Origin: Streptomyces sp. B21-083
GTDB taxonomy: Bacteria; Actinomycetota; Actinomycetes; Streptomycetales; Streptomycetaceae
Direction of reading: 5' to 3'
Assembly (NCBI RefSeq): GCF_036898825.1
Contig: NZ_JARUND010000001.1
Location: 1,302,001-1,366,000, forward strand
Length of the DNA: 64,000 bases
The notes under the pieces were generated by a model, which worked only from the letters and a program-made list of their open reading frames with translations, was not told the DNA's origin and did not search any database. Each line of letters begins with the position of its first letter. The stretch's first letter is position 1. Positions 1-8,629 of the stretch are shown here, piece after piece. The position numbers and the translations under genes are program-made.

Positions 1-3000
1 TGAACGACGGCAAGCCCGTCCTGACCTCCACGCTCGGCGAGAAGGGCCTGCGCGACCCGTTCATCATCCGCTCCCCCGAGGGCGACAAGTTCTACCAGAT
101 CGCCACCGACCTGAGGATCTACGGCAACGGTGACTGGGACGCCTCCCAGCGCACCGGCAGCAAGTCCATCATGGTGTGGGAGTCCACGGACCTGGTCCAC
201 TGGACCGACCAGCGCCTGGTGAAGATCTCCCCCGACTCGGCCGGCAACACCTGGGCGCCGGAGGCGTTCTACGACGCCAAGCTCGGCTCGTACGTCGTCT
301 TCTGGGCCTCGAAGCTGTACGACAACGCGGACCACTCCGGTGACACGTACAACCGCATGATGTACGCGACCACCCGGGACTTCCGCACCTTCAGCGAGCC
401 CAAGGTGTGGATCGACCGCGGTTACTCGGTCATCGACTCCACGATGATCAAGAACAACGACACCTACTACCGCTTCTCCAAGGACGAGCGGAACAACACC
501 TCCTCGACGCCCAACAGCAAGTTCATCTTCGAGGAGAAGAGCGACTCGATCCTCAACCCGTCCTACGACGCCGTCGCGGAGGGCATCGGCAAGGGCGCGA
601 TGAGCGCCGCCGAAGGACCGCTGGTCTTCAAGTCCAACACCGAGGAGAAGTGGTACCTGTTCGCCGACGAGTTCGGCGGCCGCGGCTACATCCCGTTCGA
701 GTCGACGGACCTCGCCTCCGGCGTCTGGACCCCGTCCACGAACTACGACCTCCCCTCAAAGCCCCGCCACGGCACGGTACTTCCGGTCACACAGGCGGAG
801 TACGACCGTCTGCTGAGCACCTACCAGCCGGACCAGATCATCACCAGCGCCGAGAACGTCAAGGTCGAGACGCGCATCGGTGAGGCTCCCGTCCTCCCCG
901 CCACCGTCATCGCCGAGACCGGGGACGGCGTGAAGCGGCCCGTCGCGGTCACCTGGGCGAGCGTGGCCCCGTCGCAGTACGCGCAGGCCGGCACCTTCAC
1001 GGTGACGGGCGACCTCGCGGGCGACTCGGCCATCGCGGTCAGCGCCGAGATCACGGTCTCCGCCGAGGGCCCCGACGTCCCGGCCGACCTGCTCCTGCAC
1101 TACGACTTCGACGAAACCGGCGGCAGCATCGCCCGTGACTCCAGCGGCCACGGCTACCACGGCACCTACGTCCGTACGCCCGACTTCGGTACCGGCGTCC
1201 ACGGCGGCTCGTTCAAGATGTCCGGCGGCAACAGCAGCTCCAGCTCGCCGTACGTGAAGATCCCCAACGGGGTTCTGAAGGACACGAACAGCGTCACCGT
1301 CTCCACGTACGTCAAGTGGAAGGGCGGCGACAACTTCCAGTGGCTCTTCGGTCTCGGCCCGGACAGCAACAAGTACCTGTTCGCCTCGCCCTCCAACGGC
1401 AGCGGCAAACTGTTCTCCGCGATCACCAAGGCCACCTGGTCCGGTGAGAAGCAGATGATCGGCGGCTCCCCGCTCACCGCGGGCGAGTGGCAGCACGTCA
1501 CCGTCACCCTGGACGGCGCGACCGAGACGGCGATCCTCTATGTGAACGGCGCCGAGACGGCCCGCGTGAACGGTGTCACCATCAAGCCGTCCGAGCTGTA
1601 CGACGCGTCGAAGGACTACTCCGGCTACATCGGCAAGTCCCTGTACTCCCCGGACCCGTACTTCGGCGGCGAGGTCGACGACTTCCGGATCTACAACCGG
1701 GCGCTGACGCCGGCCGAGGTCCTGGAGCTCGGCGGCAACACCACCGGCATCGCCGCGGTGACCCACCCGGCGCTCAAGGTCGACGCGATCATCAACGACA
1801 AGGACAGCAAGGTCGTCCTGCCGCTCAACCCGGGCAGTGATGTCACGGCCCTGGCGCCGCAGTTCACCCTGGCCCACGGCGCGAGCATCAGCCCCGCCTC
1901 CGGCACCCTGCGCGACTTCAGCAAGCCGCTCACGTACGAGGTCACCGGCTCGGACGGCAAGAAGCGCACCTGGACCGTGTCGGCGGTGGAGATGAAGAGC
2001 CCGGTACTGCCGGGCCTGAACGCCGACCCGAACATCGTCAGGTTCGGCGACACCTTCTACATGTACCCGACCACCGACGGCTTCGAGGGCTGGAGCGGTA
2101 CGCAGTTCAAGGCGTACTCCTCCACCGACCTGGTCCACTGGAAGGACCACGGCGTCATCCTGGACCTCGGTCCGGACGTCAGCTGGGCCGACAGCCGCGC
2201 CTGGGCGCCGACCATGGAGGAGAGGAACGGCAAGTACTACTTCTACTTCTGCGCCGACGCGAACATCGGCGTGGCGGTCTCGGACTCCCCGACCGGCCCG
2301 TTCAAGGACGCCCTGGGCAAGCCGCTGCTGAAGGCCGGTGATCACCCGGGCCAGATGATCGACCCGGCGGTCTTCACCGACGACGACGGCCAGTCGTACC
2401 TGTACTGGGGCAACGGCCGCGCCTACGTGGTCCCGCTCAACAACGACATGGTCTCCTTCGACGCGTCGAAGGTCACCGACATCACCCCGAGCGGCTACAA
2501 CGAGGGCTCGTTCGTCATCAAGCGGGGCGTCACCTACTACTTCATGTGGTCGGAGAACGACACCCGGGACGAGAACTACCAGGTGGCCTACGCGACCGGT
2601 TCCTCGCCGACAGGCCCCTGGACCAAGCGCGGGGTGATCCTCCAGAAGGACCTCTCCCTGGGCATCAAGGGCACCGGCCACCACTCGGTGGTCCACGTCC
2701 CGAACACCGACGACTGGTACATCGCATACCACCGCTTCGCCATCCCCGGCGGTGACGGCATGCACCGCGAAACGACCATCGACAAGCTGGAGTTCGACGC
2801 CGACGGTCTCATCAAGAAGGTCGTCCCGACCCTGTCGAGCATCGACCCGGTGACGATCGTCCACGCCGGTGCGGACACAACGGGCCCGGAAGGCGGCGCG
2901 ATCCCGCTCACGGGCAGCATCTCCGGGGCAGGAACGCCGAGTTGGAGCGTGAGCGCGGCGACCCCGTGCACGTTCTCCAGCCGGACCACGATCCCGACCA

Positions 3001-3785
3001 CCATCACCTGCCGGGACAACGGCACGTACGAGGTCACGCTGACGGGCGGTCGCAGCAAGGACACCCTGACGGTGACGGTCTCGAACGCGTCTCCGTCGAT
3101 CACCTCGGTCCAGGGCCCGAAGACCCCGGTCCCGGCGGGCAAGCAGACCCCGGCCCGTATCTCGGCGAAGTTCACCGACCCGGGCAGCGCCGACACCCAC
3201 ACGTGCAGGATCGACTGGAAGGACGGCACCACCCCGACGGCCGGCAAGGTCACGGGCGGCACCTGTGAGGCGAGCCACGCCTACCTGAAGGCGGGGATCC
3301 TCCGCCCGACGGTCACGGTGACGGACGACGACGGAGCCTCGGCCACCAGCCAGCTGCCCGAGCTGATCGTGTACGACCCCAAGGCCGGCTCCGTGACGGG
3401 CAACGGCGTGATCGCGTCCCGGCCGGGCGCCTACCCGGCCGACCCGAAGCTGACCGCCAAGGCGGCCTTCTCCTTCGGCGCCTCCTACGGGAAGGGCGGC
3501 ACGGTTCCGAAGGGCACGGCCTCCTTCGACCTGAAGGCACCCGGGAAGTCCAAGGCGGGCGTGCAACTGCGTGCCACGTCCTCGGACTGGCTGGTGATCA
3601 CCGGCTCCACGGCGGTCTACCAGGGCTCCGGCAAGGTCAACGGCAAGGACGGCTACGCCTTCCGCATCACGGCGACCGACAAGCCGGACACGTTCCGCAT
3701 CCAGATCTGGAAGAAGTCTTCGGGCGTCGTCGTGTACGACAACCGCACGGGGACCGCGACCAAGGGCATCACCGTCCGCCGATAG
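1..3785 (+). CDS. Secreted multidomain glycoside hydrolase with two GH43 domains (5' end outside window)
   Basis: The frame is open from base 3, so the true start and signal peptide lie upstream; about 1260 codons are visible. Order by base position: a first five-bladed GH43 domain (to about 780, with WAPEAF and the likely acid in AAEGP), a Big_4-like Ig domain (820-1060), a LamG/concanavalin-type domain (1085-1735), a small beta domain (1745-1990), a second GH43 domain (2000-2860; NADPN base Asp, IDPAVF, NEGSF acid Glu), PKD/Ig-like repeats and a C-terminal domain ending at 3785. GH43 members are mostly arabinofuranosidases, arabinanases and xylosidases, so extracellular hemicellulose or pectin side-chain cleavage is inferred; substrates cannot be assigned. 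A strong hairpin follows the stop. Confidence 0.9.
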   Translation, partial: NDGKPVLTSTLGEKGLRDPFIIRSPEGDKFYQIATDLRIYGNGDWDASQRTGSKSIMVWESTDLVHWTDQRLVKISPDSAGNTWAPEAFYDAKLGSYVVFWASKLYDNADHSGDTYNRMMYATTRDFRTFSEPKVWIDRGYSVIDSTMIKNNDTYYRFSKDERNNTSSTPNSKFIFEEKSDSILNPSYDAVAEGIGKGAMSAAEGPLVFKSNTEEKWYLFADEFGGRGYIPFESTDLASGVWTPSTNYDLPSKPRHGTVLPVTQAEYDRLLSTYQPDQIITSAENVKVETRIGEAPVLPATVIAETGDGVKRPVAVTWASVAPSQYAQAGTFTVTGDLAGDSAIAVSAEITVSAEGPDVPADLLLHYDFDETGGSIARDSSGHGYHGTYVRTPDFGTGVHGGSFKMSGGNSSSSSPYVKIPNGVLKDTNSVTVSTYVKWKGGDNFQWLFGLGPDSNKYLFASPSNGSGKLFSAITKATWSGEKQMIGGSPLTAGEWQHVTVTLDGATETAILYVNGAETARVNGVTIKPSELYDASKDYSGYIGKSLYSPDPYFGGEVDDFRIYNRALTPAEVLELGGNTTGIAAVTHPALKVDAIINDKDSKVVLPLNPGSDVTALAPQFTLAHGASISPASGTLRDFSKPLTYEVTGSDGKKRTWTVSAVEMKSPVLPGLNADPNIVRFGDTFYMYPTTDGFEGWSGTQFKAYSSTDLVHWKDHGVILDLGPDVSWADSRAWAPTMEERNGKYYFYFCADANIGVAVSDSPTGPFKDALGKPLLKAGDHPGQMIDPAVFTDDDGQSYLYWGNGRAYVVPLNNDMVSFDASKVTDITPSGYNEGSFVIKRGVTYYFMWSENDTRDENYQVAYATGSSPTGPWTKRGVILQKDLSLGIKGTGHHSVVHVPNTDDWYIAYHRFAIPGGDGMHRETTIDKLEFDADGLIKKVVPTLSSIDPVTIVHAGADTTGPEGGAIPLTGSISGAGTPSWSVSAATPCTFSSRTTIPTTITCRDNGTYEVTLTGGRSKDTLTVTVSNASPSITSVQGPKTPVPAGKQTPARISAKFTDPGSADTHTCRIDWKDGTTPTAGKVTGGTCEASHAYLKAGILRPTVTVTDDDGASATSQLPELIVYDPKAGSVTGNGVIASRPGAYPADPKLTAKAAFSFGASYGKGGTVPKGTASFDLKAPGKSKAGVQLRATSSDWLVITGSTAVYQGSGKVNGKDGYAFRITATDKPDTFRIQIWKKSSGVVVYDNRTGTATKGITVRR

Positions 3786-3822
3786 GCCGGAGGCACAGCT
3801 CGCGCCAGAGATCTGAACCTGA

Positions 3823-3870
3823 GGGCGCGCACACCGAGTTGGGCTCATCGCCCACTCGCTGTGCGCGCCT
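3823..3870 (+). terminator. Rho-independent-type terminator after the GH43 gene
   Basis: Arms 3823-3839 and 3854-3870 pair over 17 positions with one internal mismatch and one G-T, with a 14-base loop. TTCGGCGTTTT follows. It lies 38 bases after the GH43 stop codon. Confidence 0.75.
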
Positions 3871-4056
3871 TCGGCGTTTTCATCATGGGTCGCGTCCCCT
3901 CCCACAGCCGCGGTGCGTTCGCCGACCCAGGGCACCCGCAAGGTGCTGGAGGCCGTCGGGCTGGAGGCCGCGATCGTGACGAGCTTGGGCGGGCGGGCTC
4001 CGCGGAGTCTGTGCCACGTGAGGTTGTCAACACCTCAGTGGGGTTACGCACGAGTC

Positions 4057-4532
4057 ATGCATGATGAGTTCCGTACGGCGAATCTTCTGGGTGCCGCATC
4101 TCTGGCTCTCAGTGACGTGGTGGCGGCGGGGGTGACCACCAGCCCCTGTTTTTCCAGGCTCTCGACCATGCGGGCCGCCGCGGACTGGCTCAGTCCGACC
4201 TGCCGCCCCAACTCGGTGGACGCAAAGAGGCCGACTGGAGAACACGGGTCCGCCTCCAGCTCACCGATCTGGGTACGCGGGCGGCACACAGCCTCCTCGC
4301 ATCCCGGGGCGACGCACCACGACAGTCCCTGCACCATCTCGACGACTGCGAGCGTGAGCAGTTCGGCCAGCTGCTGAGCAAGCTCCTGACGGTCCTGTAC
4401 CGGCAGCCCGGTGACGCCGAACGCATCTGCCGACTGTGCGACCGGGGTGCCTGCTTTCGGGACGGTGCGATCTGCCCGGTGGGCAAGGCGGACCGGGACC
4501 GCCGTGTGAGCGGCGAGCGTGACCATGGGTGA
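4057..4532 (+). pseudogene. MarR-family regulator, disrupted by inversion of its HTH segment
   Basis: The + strand gives a typical MarR N-terminus (MHDEFRTANLLGAASLAL, 4057-4140). It also gives the cysteine-rich C-terminus (RICRLCDRGACF, then CPVGKADRD) in another frame to the stop at 4530-4532. The winged-helix core that should lie between them reads only on the minus strand: STELGRQVGLSQSAAARMVE at about 4219-4160, running on to about 4140. Segment about 4141-4245 is therefore inverted relative to its flanks, with some codons missing at both joints. The stop overlaps the start of the EamA fragment, as in MarR-exporter pairs. No functional protein is possible in this orientation. A near-palindrome at 4021-4035 (AGGTTGTCAACACCT) could be the old operator. 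Confidence 0.75.
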
Positions 4533-4750
4533 ACTGCTCGCTCCGCTGTCCGCTCTGTGCTTCGGCATCACGCACTTCGTCAACGGCTTGGTCTCGCGCG
4601 GACACAACGGACTGACCGTGGCGCTCCACGCCCAACTGGGCGGCACCGCGCTGGGGTTGCTCCTGGCCCTGTTACCGGGCGGCGTGGGAGTGGCCTACCT
4701 GTACCGGTCGATGTCGCAGGGCGCGATGAGCGTGGTCGTCCCCGTTTTCT
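4525..4750 (+). pseudogene. EamA/DMT-type exporter, truncated and internally deleted
   Basis: From ATG 4525 the frame reads MGELLAPLSALCFGITHFVN, the usual first helix of EamA drug/metabolite transporters. It continues to LLALLPGG, then jumps to VGVAYLYRSMSQGAMSVVVP, normally found in a later helix. After about 4750 the frame loses all similarity. Of the roughly ten helices of this family at most three remain. The start overlaps the MarR stop, so this was a regulator-exporter pair that has decayed as a unit. Confidence 0.7.
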
Positions 4751-5079
4751 GTGACCGCCGGAAACCGGCTGACCGCAGGGCAAGACACGTGGAGAGCCGG
4801 ATGCGTGGAGACACGCACGTCCGGTTCGGGTCGGCGGCTCGGGGAAAAGGAACGACGGCAACGTCGTCACCGCGCCCCGAGCCGACCGCACAGGGACACA
4901 CCCCGGCCGCCGCTCCGTACACCAACAAGCCCCCTCCACGCCTCAGCAAGCCGCGTCCGGACTCCAAACCCCGTGCGACACGGCGGATTTACTTGAAACT
5001 TCACATTGACATGGGAGCGGTAATCCCACAGGCTGATGATCCATCACATCCCCCACTACTCGAAGGAATCAGTGCAGCC
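4751..5079. other. Gene-free stretch between exporter remnant and small peptide gene
   Basis: No recognisable gene or further transporter similarity is seen. A TTGACA hexamer at 5006-5011 could be a -35 element for the peptide gene at 5080, but no convincing -10 lies at 17-18 bp. The base composition from about 4985 to 5050 is less GC-rich than its surroundings, as expected for a promoter. Confidence 0.4.
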
Positions 5080-5187
5080 ATGCAACGACTCATCACCAAG
5101 GCCCTGACCACGGCCGTGGCCACCGCCGCCCTGATCGTCACAGCCGCCGGCATCGCCTCCGCCGCGGAAGGCTGGGGCGGCTGGTAG
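5080..5187 (+). CDS. 35-residue secreted peptide precursor
   Basis: ATG 5080 is preceded by GAAGGA at 5062-5067. The product is 35 residues: a basic start (MQRLITK), a long Ala/Val/Ile/Leu core and a signal-peptidase-like end (AGIASA-AE). Cleavage would leave a tail of about seven residues, AEGWGGW or shorter. It has its own strong hairpin terminator 60 bases downstream, which argues for a real transcription unit. I recognise no family. A signalling peptide, the precursor of a small modified peptide, or a chance survivor of a longer exported protein are all possible. It sits in a decayed, integrase-bearing zone. Confidence 0.55.
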   Translation: MQRLITKALTTAVATAALIVTAAGIASAAEGWGGW

Positions 5188-5248
5188 AGACCACGGACTC
5201 CGCCGGCGGCACGGTCGGCTCCTCCGGCCGCCCCCGCCGACGCGACGG

Positions 5249-5282
5249 CGAGAGGCGGCCGGTGCACGGCCGCCCCCTCGCC
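5249..5282 (+). terminator. Terminator of the small peptide gene
   Basis: GGCGGCCG and CGGCCGCC pair around a 5-base loop. The stem is extended outward by GCGAG/CTCGC across a small internal loop. There is no T-run, as is usual in Streptomyces. Confidence 0.7.
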
Positions 5283-5329
5283 ACAGGGCTCAGTGGTTGC
5301 GCGGGAAGGCGGTACGGGCAGATCGCCGT

Positions 5330-5853
5330 GGCAACACTCGCACCATTGTCTGTGACCGCCATCGCGAGCGGGGCCAGCGGAACAAGGTGGTTGAGGAGCA
5401 ACCCAAGACCGAGAACGGCAAGCGCGTTTTGCCGCTGCCCAAGCCGGTACACGCTGCGCTCCTGACGTTTCGAGCCCGGCAGGAGCAGGAGAAGGCTGCG
5501 GCCGGCGAGCGTACGAGGACTCAGACTATGTCGTCGTCGATGAACTGGGCCGACCGTTCAAGACAGACAAGCTTCGCCGGAGAGCTCAGAAGCTGATGGA
5601 GGCAGCAGGCGTCCGCAGGGTCCGTCTCTACGATGCCCGGCACGCCTGGCTGTCCTGGATGGGCCAACCACGGCGTGCCCGACACGGTCGTTTCCGCGTG
5701 GGCCGGGCCGGACACAGCGATCTAACATTCACCAAGCGCGTGTACGTGCATCCCGACCCGCAAAGCCTCAAGGCAGGGTCTGACAAGCTGGGCGATCTAC
5801 TTGGACAGGGAAGATCATCTCGGTTTGTGAGAAATCGTGAGACGAGAGCCTAA
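5330..5853 (+). pseudogene. Tyrosine-recombinase (phage integrase) C-terminal remnant
   Basis: Pieces of a Streptomyces-type integrase appear in successive frames: EQPKTENGKRVLPLPKPVHA, then DYVVVDELGRPFKTDKLRRR and VRLYDARHAWLSWM, then (after a shift near 5660) NHGVPDTVVSAWAG, then HSDLTFTKRVYVHPDPQ. The RHxxxS-type box and catalytic Tyr (RVYVHP) are legible, but at least two frameshifts and the missing N-terminus make it dead. It ends 72 bases from the 3' end of tRNA-Pro, the normal place for an integrase next to its attachment site. Confidence 0.8.
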
Positions 5854-5858
5854 GAAAT

Positions 5859-5901
5859 GGTCAAGGGCCTCGTCTCACCGAAGTGATCCAAGGCCCTGAC
5901 C
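5859..5901. terminator. Hairpin between integrase remnant and tRNA-Pro
   Basis: GGTCAAGGGCCT pairs with AGGCCCTGACC with one bulged A. It can stop transcription from either side; for the tRNA, transcribed leftward, it lies just past the 3' end. Confidence 0.6.
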
Positions 5902-5924
5902 TGCGATGACAGTCCATCGAACTG

Positions 5925-5998
<74 letters not shown>

Positions 5999-6099
5999 GT
6001 GCGACGATCCACGGTTGCCCCGTGTGATCACGCGAACAGAACCTTACCCCACGTGAGCGGCTGCCCCGATGGCGGCAGGGGGCGCGCGACAATCGGTGT

Positions 6100-6633
6100 A
6101 TGAGCAGTGCGTCAAAGGATCGGGAAGCAGCGGGCGGACGGGACCGGGACGAGGAGGGGCGGGCGCGCAACGCGCGGCCACGGGACGGACTCGGGCGTCC
6201 GCTGCCGTACGGCGAGCACGGGGTCGCCCGGCAGCCCGAGGGCGTCGTACGCCGTCCCGAGGACAGTGTCGCGGAGGCGCAGGCGTTGCTGGACGCGGGG
6301 AAACCGTTCCACGCGCACGAGGTGTTCGAGGACGCCTGGAAGTCTGGGCCGGAGGAGGAGCGCGGCCTGTGGCGTGGGCTCGCGCAGCTGGCCGTGGGAC
6401 TCACGCACGCCGCGCGCGGGAACGTCACCGGAGGCGTCCGGCTGTTGCGGCGCGGGGCCGGCGCGGTCGAGGAGTGGGCGGCCGCGGGTGCGCGCCCGCA
6501 GCCGTACGAGATGGACCTCGCGGGTGTGGTCGCCTGGGCACGGGAGCTGGCCGCCGAGCTCGAACAGGAGGCCCCGGCCGTCGATGCGGGAGCCCGGGCA
6601 CCGCGGTTGTCGAGCCGTGCCGTCGGCGGCTGA
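6100..6633 (+). CDS. DUF309 domain protein
   Basis: 177 residues. After a charged, low-complexity N-terminus of about 60 residues comes the DUF309 signature: FHAHEVFEDAWK, a Glu-rich turn, then LWRGLAQLAVGLTHAARGN. DUF309 is a small all-helical family with conserved His and Glu residues and no assigned reaction. It lies alone between tRNA-Pro and a degraded cobF and looks intact, unlike both neighbours. ATG 6100 is the first plausible start; a later start near the conserved core is possible. Confidence 0.85.
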   Translation: MSSASKDREAAGGRDRDEEGRARNARPRDGLGRPLPYGEHGVARQPEGVVRRPEDSVAEAQALLDAGKPFHAHEVFEDAWKSGPEEERGLWRGLAQLAVGLTHAARGNVTGGVRLLRRGAGAVEEWAAAGARPQPYEMDLAGVVAWARELAAELEQEAPAVDAGARAPRLSSRAVGG

Positions 6634-6681
6634 GCCGGTCCGACGGCCGCGTTGTCAGTGGGGTGGGGCAGACTCGGGAGC

Positions 6682-6958
6682 GTGCGAAGGATTCAGGTCA
6701 TCGGTATCGGCGCGGGCGACCCCGACCAGCTCACCCTGCAGGCGGTCAGGGCGCTGCGGAGCACCGACGTGTTCTTCGTCCTCGACAAGGGCGAGGCCGG
6801 CTCCGACCTCATGGGGCTGCGCCGGCACCTGCTCGACACACATGTGCCTGAGGGGACGTACCGCCTGGTCGAGGTGCGCGATCCGGACCCGGGACCGGAC
6901 GGCCGGGTGCGTCTCGTACTCCCTCGCGGTCGGGGACTGGCGCCGTGCAGGGTGCACC
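6682..6958 (+). pseudogene. cobF: Precorrin-6A synthase (CobF) 5' remnant
   Basis: From GTG 6682 the frame reads RRIQVIGIGAGDPDQLTLQA and LDKGEAGSDLMGLRR, a typical CobF start (SAM-dependent C1 methylation with deacetylation in aerobic cobalamin synthesis). A frameshift near 6895 moves the rest (SYSLAVGDWRRA) to another frame, and similarity ends near 6958. About 90 of some 250 codons remain. It is joined directly to the tail of an unrelated transporter. Confidence 0.8.
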
Positions 6959-6959
6959 A

Positions 6960-7645
6960 CCTCCCCGCCCGGGCGGCCGAGCCGATCATCGGCGCCTACG
7001 CGGACACCATCCAGCCGTCTTCCTGTGGACCGTGGCGGTCGCGCTCATCGGTTTCGTCGTCGCCCTGTTCCTGAAGCAGGTCCAGCTGCGCGACAGTGCG
7101 CGGATGGCTTCGACGGACATGGGCGAAGGCTTCGCGACGCCGGTCGCCGCGGACTCGCGCCGCCTGGTGGAGGCCTCCGTCGGAAAAATCATCGGCAGTA
7201 CGGATCTGGACGCCGCGCGCCGGATCGTCACCGGCTCGGACACCCGGCTCGACATCGCGGGCGCCTGGGCCGTGATGCAGGTCGAGCTGTTCACCCGCAT
7301 GGTCGGCCATGCCGGTCTCGGCCTGATCGCCGCCCGCCGTCATATGCCGCCCGAGGTACTCCTGCCGGTCTTCGACCGCATGGTCGAGGAGGGCTACCTG
7401 ACGCGCACCGGCTCCCTCTTCTCCCACACCGAGGCGGGCACCCGCGAGGCCGCGGTGATCGGCGGTGCTTGGGCTCCTGGCTGGCCGAACGAGTGGAACA
7501 CGACGTCGGCCGTCCCTCGGGCGACGACCTGCGCGCCGCGGTGGACGCGATCGCCAAACGCCTCCTGGTGGAGGACCTCAGCAGCAGTCTGCCGAGCCGG
7601 CCGCCAGCACTCGCGGGCTCCGGTGGCGGTACGTCCGTGGCGTAA
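6960..7645 (+). pseudogene. MFS (EmrB/QacA-type) transporter C-terminal remnant with MarR-like tail
   Basis: The remnant begins near the last loop of a 14-helix MFS pump (GAYADTIQ). It shifts frame near 7010 to the final helix (VFLWTVAVALIGFVVALFLK) and then carries a cytosolic tail resembling the winged-helix domain fused to some Streptomyces pumps (GAWAVMQVELFTRMVGHAGL, PPEVLLPVFDRMVEEGYLTR). A second shift near 7480 leads to WLAERVEHDVGRPSGDDLRA and the stop at 7645. Two frameshifts and loss of the first 13 helices make it nonfunctional. Its junction with cobF implies one large deletion. Confidence 0.75.
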
Positions 7646-7661
7646 CCCGGAGGGTCGCTGG

Positions 7662-8462
7662 TCAGCGCAGCAGCAACTGGGCTCCGCCCACCACCGTGGC
7701 CGCGATCACCAACTGCTCGAACAGCCGCTGGTTGATTCGGTTCACAGCCCATTTGCCAAGAAACGCGCCGGGGACGACGAACAGTACGAGGGCCGCGTCG
7801 AGCAGGAGCGAGTGGCCGTCGATCAGACCGAGGCCGGCGCTGAAGGGGACCTTCGAGACGTTCACGATGAGGAAGAAGAACGCCGACGTACCCAGGAAGC
7901 CGAGCTTCCGGAAACCGGCCGACAGGAGGTACATCGACATGACCGGGCCGCCCGCGTTGGCGACCATCGTCGTGAAGCCGCCGAGGACACCGTACGAGCG
8001 TGCCTTGAGACGCCCGGCGGGCGTGCTCACCGCCTCCGGTTCGTCCACCTCCCGTTCCTCCTCCCGCTTCGCCTCAGCTTCCGCCCGCCGTCGGCGCCAC
8101 ACCGTCACTCCGGCCATCAGCAGCAGGATCGCCCCGATCGAGGTCCGTACGACCTCGTCGTCCGCCCACACCAGGAACACCGTGCCGACGACCACCCCCA
8201 CCGCGACCGCCGGGAACAGCCGCCACAAGGTGGGCCAGTGGGCGTGTCTGCGGTAGGTCAGGACGGCCAGTACATCCCCCGCGATCAGGATCGGCAGCAG
8301 CACACCTGTGGACTCGCGGGCGGGCAGAACGGCCGCGAAGATCGCCAGACTGACCGTGTTGGCCCCGCTGACGGCGGTCTTGGAGAAGCCGACCAGCACC
8401 GCCGCGGCGGCGAGGGCGGCGAATTCCCAGTGCGTTATGTGCCAGAGCGTCATCGTGTTCAT
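7662..8462 (-). CDS. TauE/SafE-family sulfite/anion exporter (TSUP)
   Basis: 266 residues from ATG 8462 (MNTMTLWH), chosen over the upstream in-frame start because it sits close to the first helix. The protein has about eight hydrophobic segments in two repeats, the first beginning LVGFSKTAVSGANTVSLAIF and the second GGFTTMVANAGGPVMSMYLL, as expected for TSUP permeases. These move sulfite, sulfonates or other small organic anions; the substrate here is unknown. A charged loop (RRRRAEAEAKREEE) separates the halves. It stands alone, convergent with the MFS remnant. Confidence 0.9.
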   Translation of the reverse strand: MNTMTLWHITHWEFAALAAAAVLVGFSKTAVSGANTVSLAIFAAVLPARESTGVLLPILIAGDVLAVLTYRRHAHWPTLWRLFPAVAVGVVVGTVFLVWADDEVVRTSIGAILLLMAGVTVWRRRRAEAEAKREEEREVDEPEAVSTPAGRLKARSYGVLGGFTTMVANAGGPVMSMYLLSAGFRKLGFLGTSAFFFLIVNVSKVPFSAGLGLIDGHSLLLDAALVLFVVPGAFLGKWAVNRINQRLFEQLVIAATVVGGAQLLLR

Positions 8463-8629
8463 GCGGACACCGATGCTAAGCCCACCCAACTGCCGCCGTC
8501 AGGACCGTCTCGCCAGGTGACCCCTGCCCCGGTCCGACGCGTCACCGTGGACCGGCCTCCCGAGTCCTGGGAAGATCCACGCACACCACGCACACCACGC
8601 ACGCCTTCAACGACGCACCCGGAGAAGCC

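Noticed and set aside
756..3941. 1061-codon open frame on the minus strand across the GH43 gene
   Set aside because: Composition is Arg/Gly/Val-rich antisense sequence with no recognisable domain; it mirrors the GC bias of the true gene.
4044..4646. 200-codon minus-strand frame containing a real HTH stretch
   Set aside because: Only the inverted 100-bp segment is protein-like. Its flanks are the antisense of the + strand MarR and EamA pieces, so it is not a gene.
6107..7645. 512-codon frame spanning DUF309, cobF and the MFS remnant
   Set aside because: It is a composite of shadow and frameshifted pieces; only short stretches match known families and these are reported as pseudogenes.
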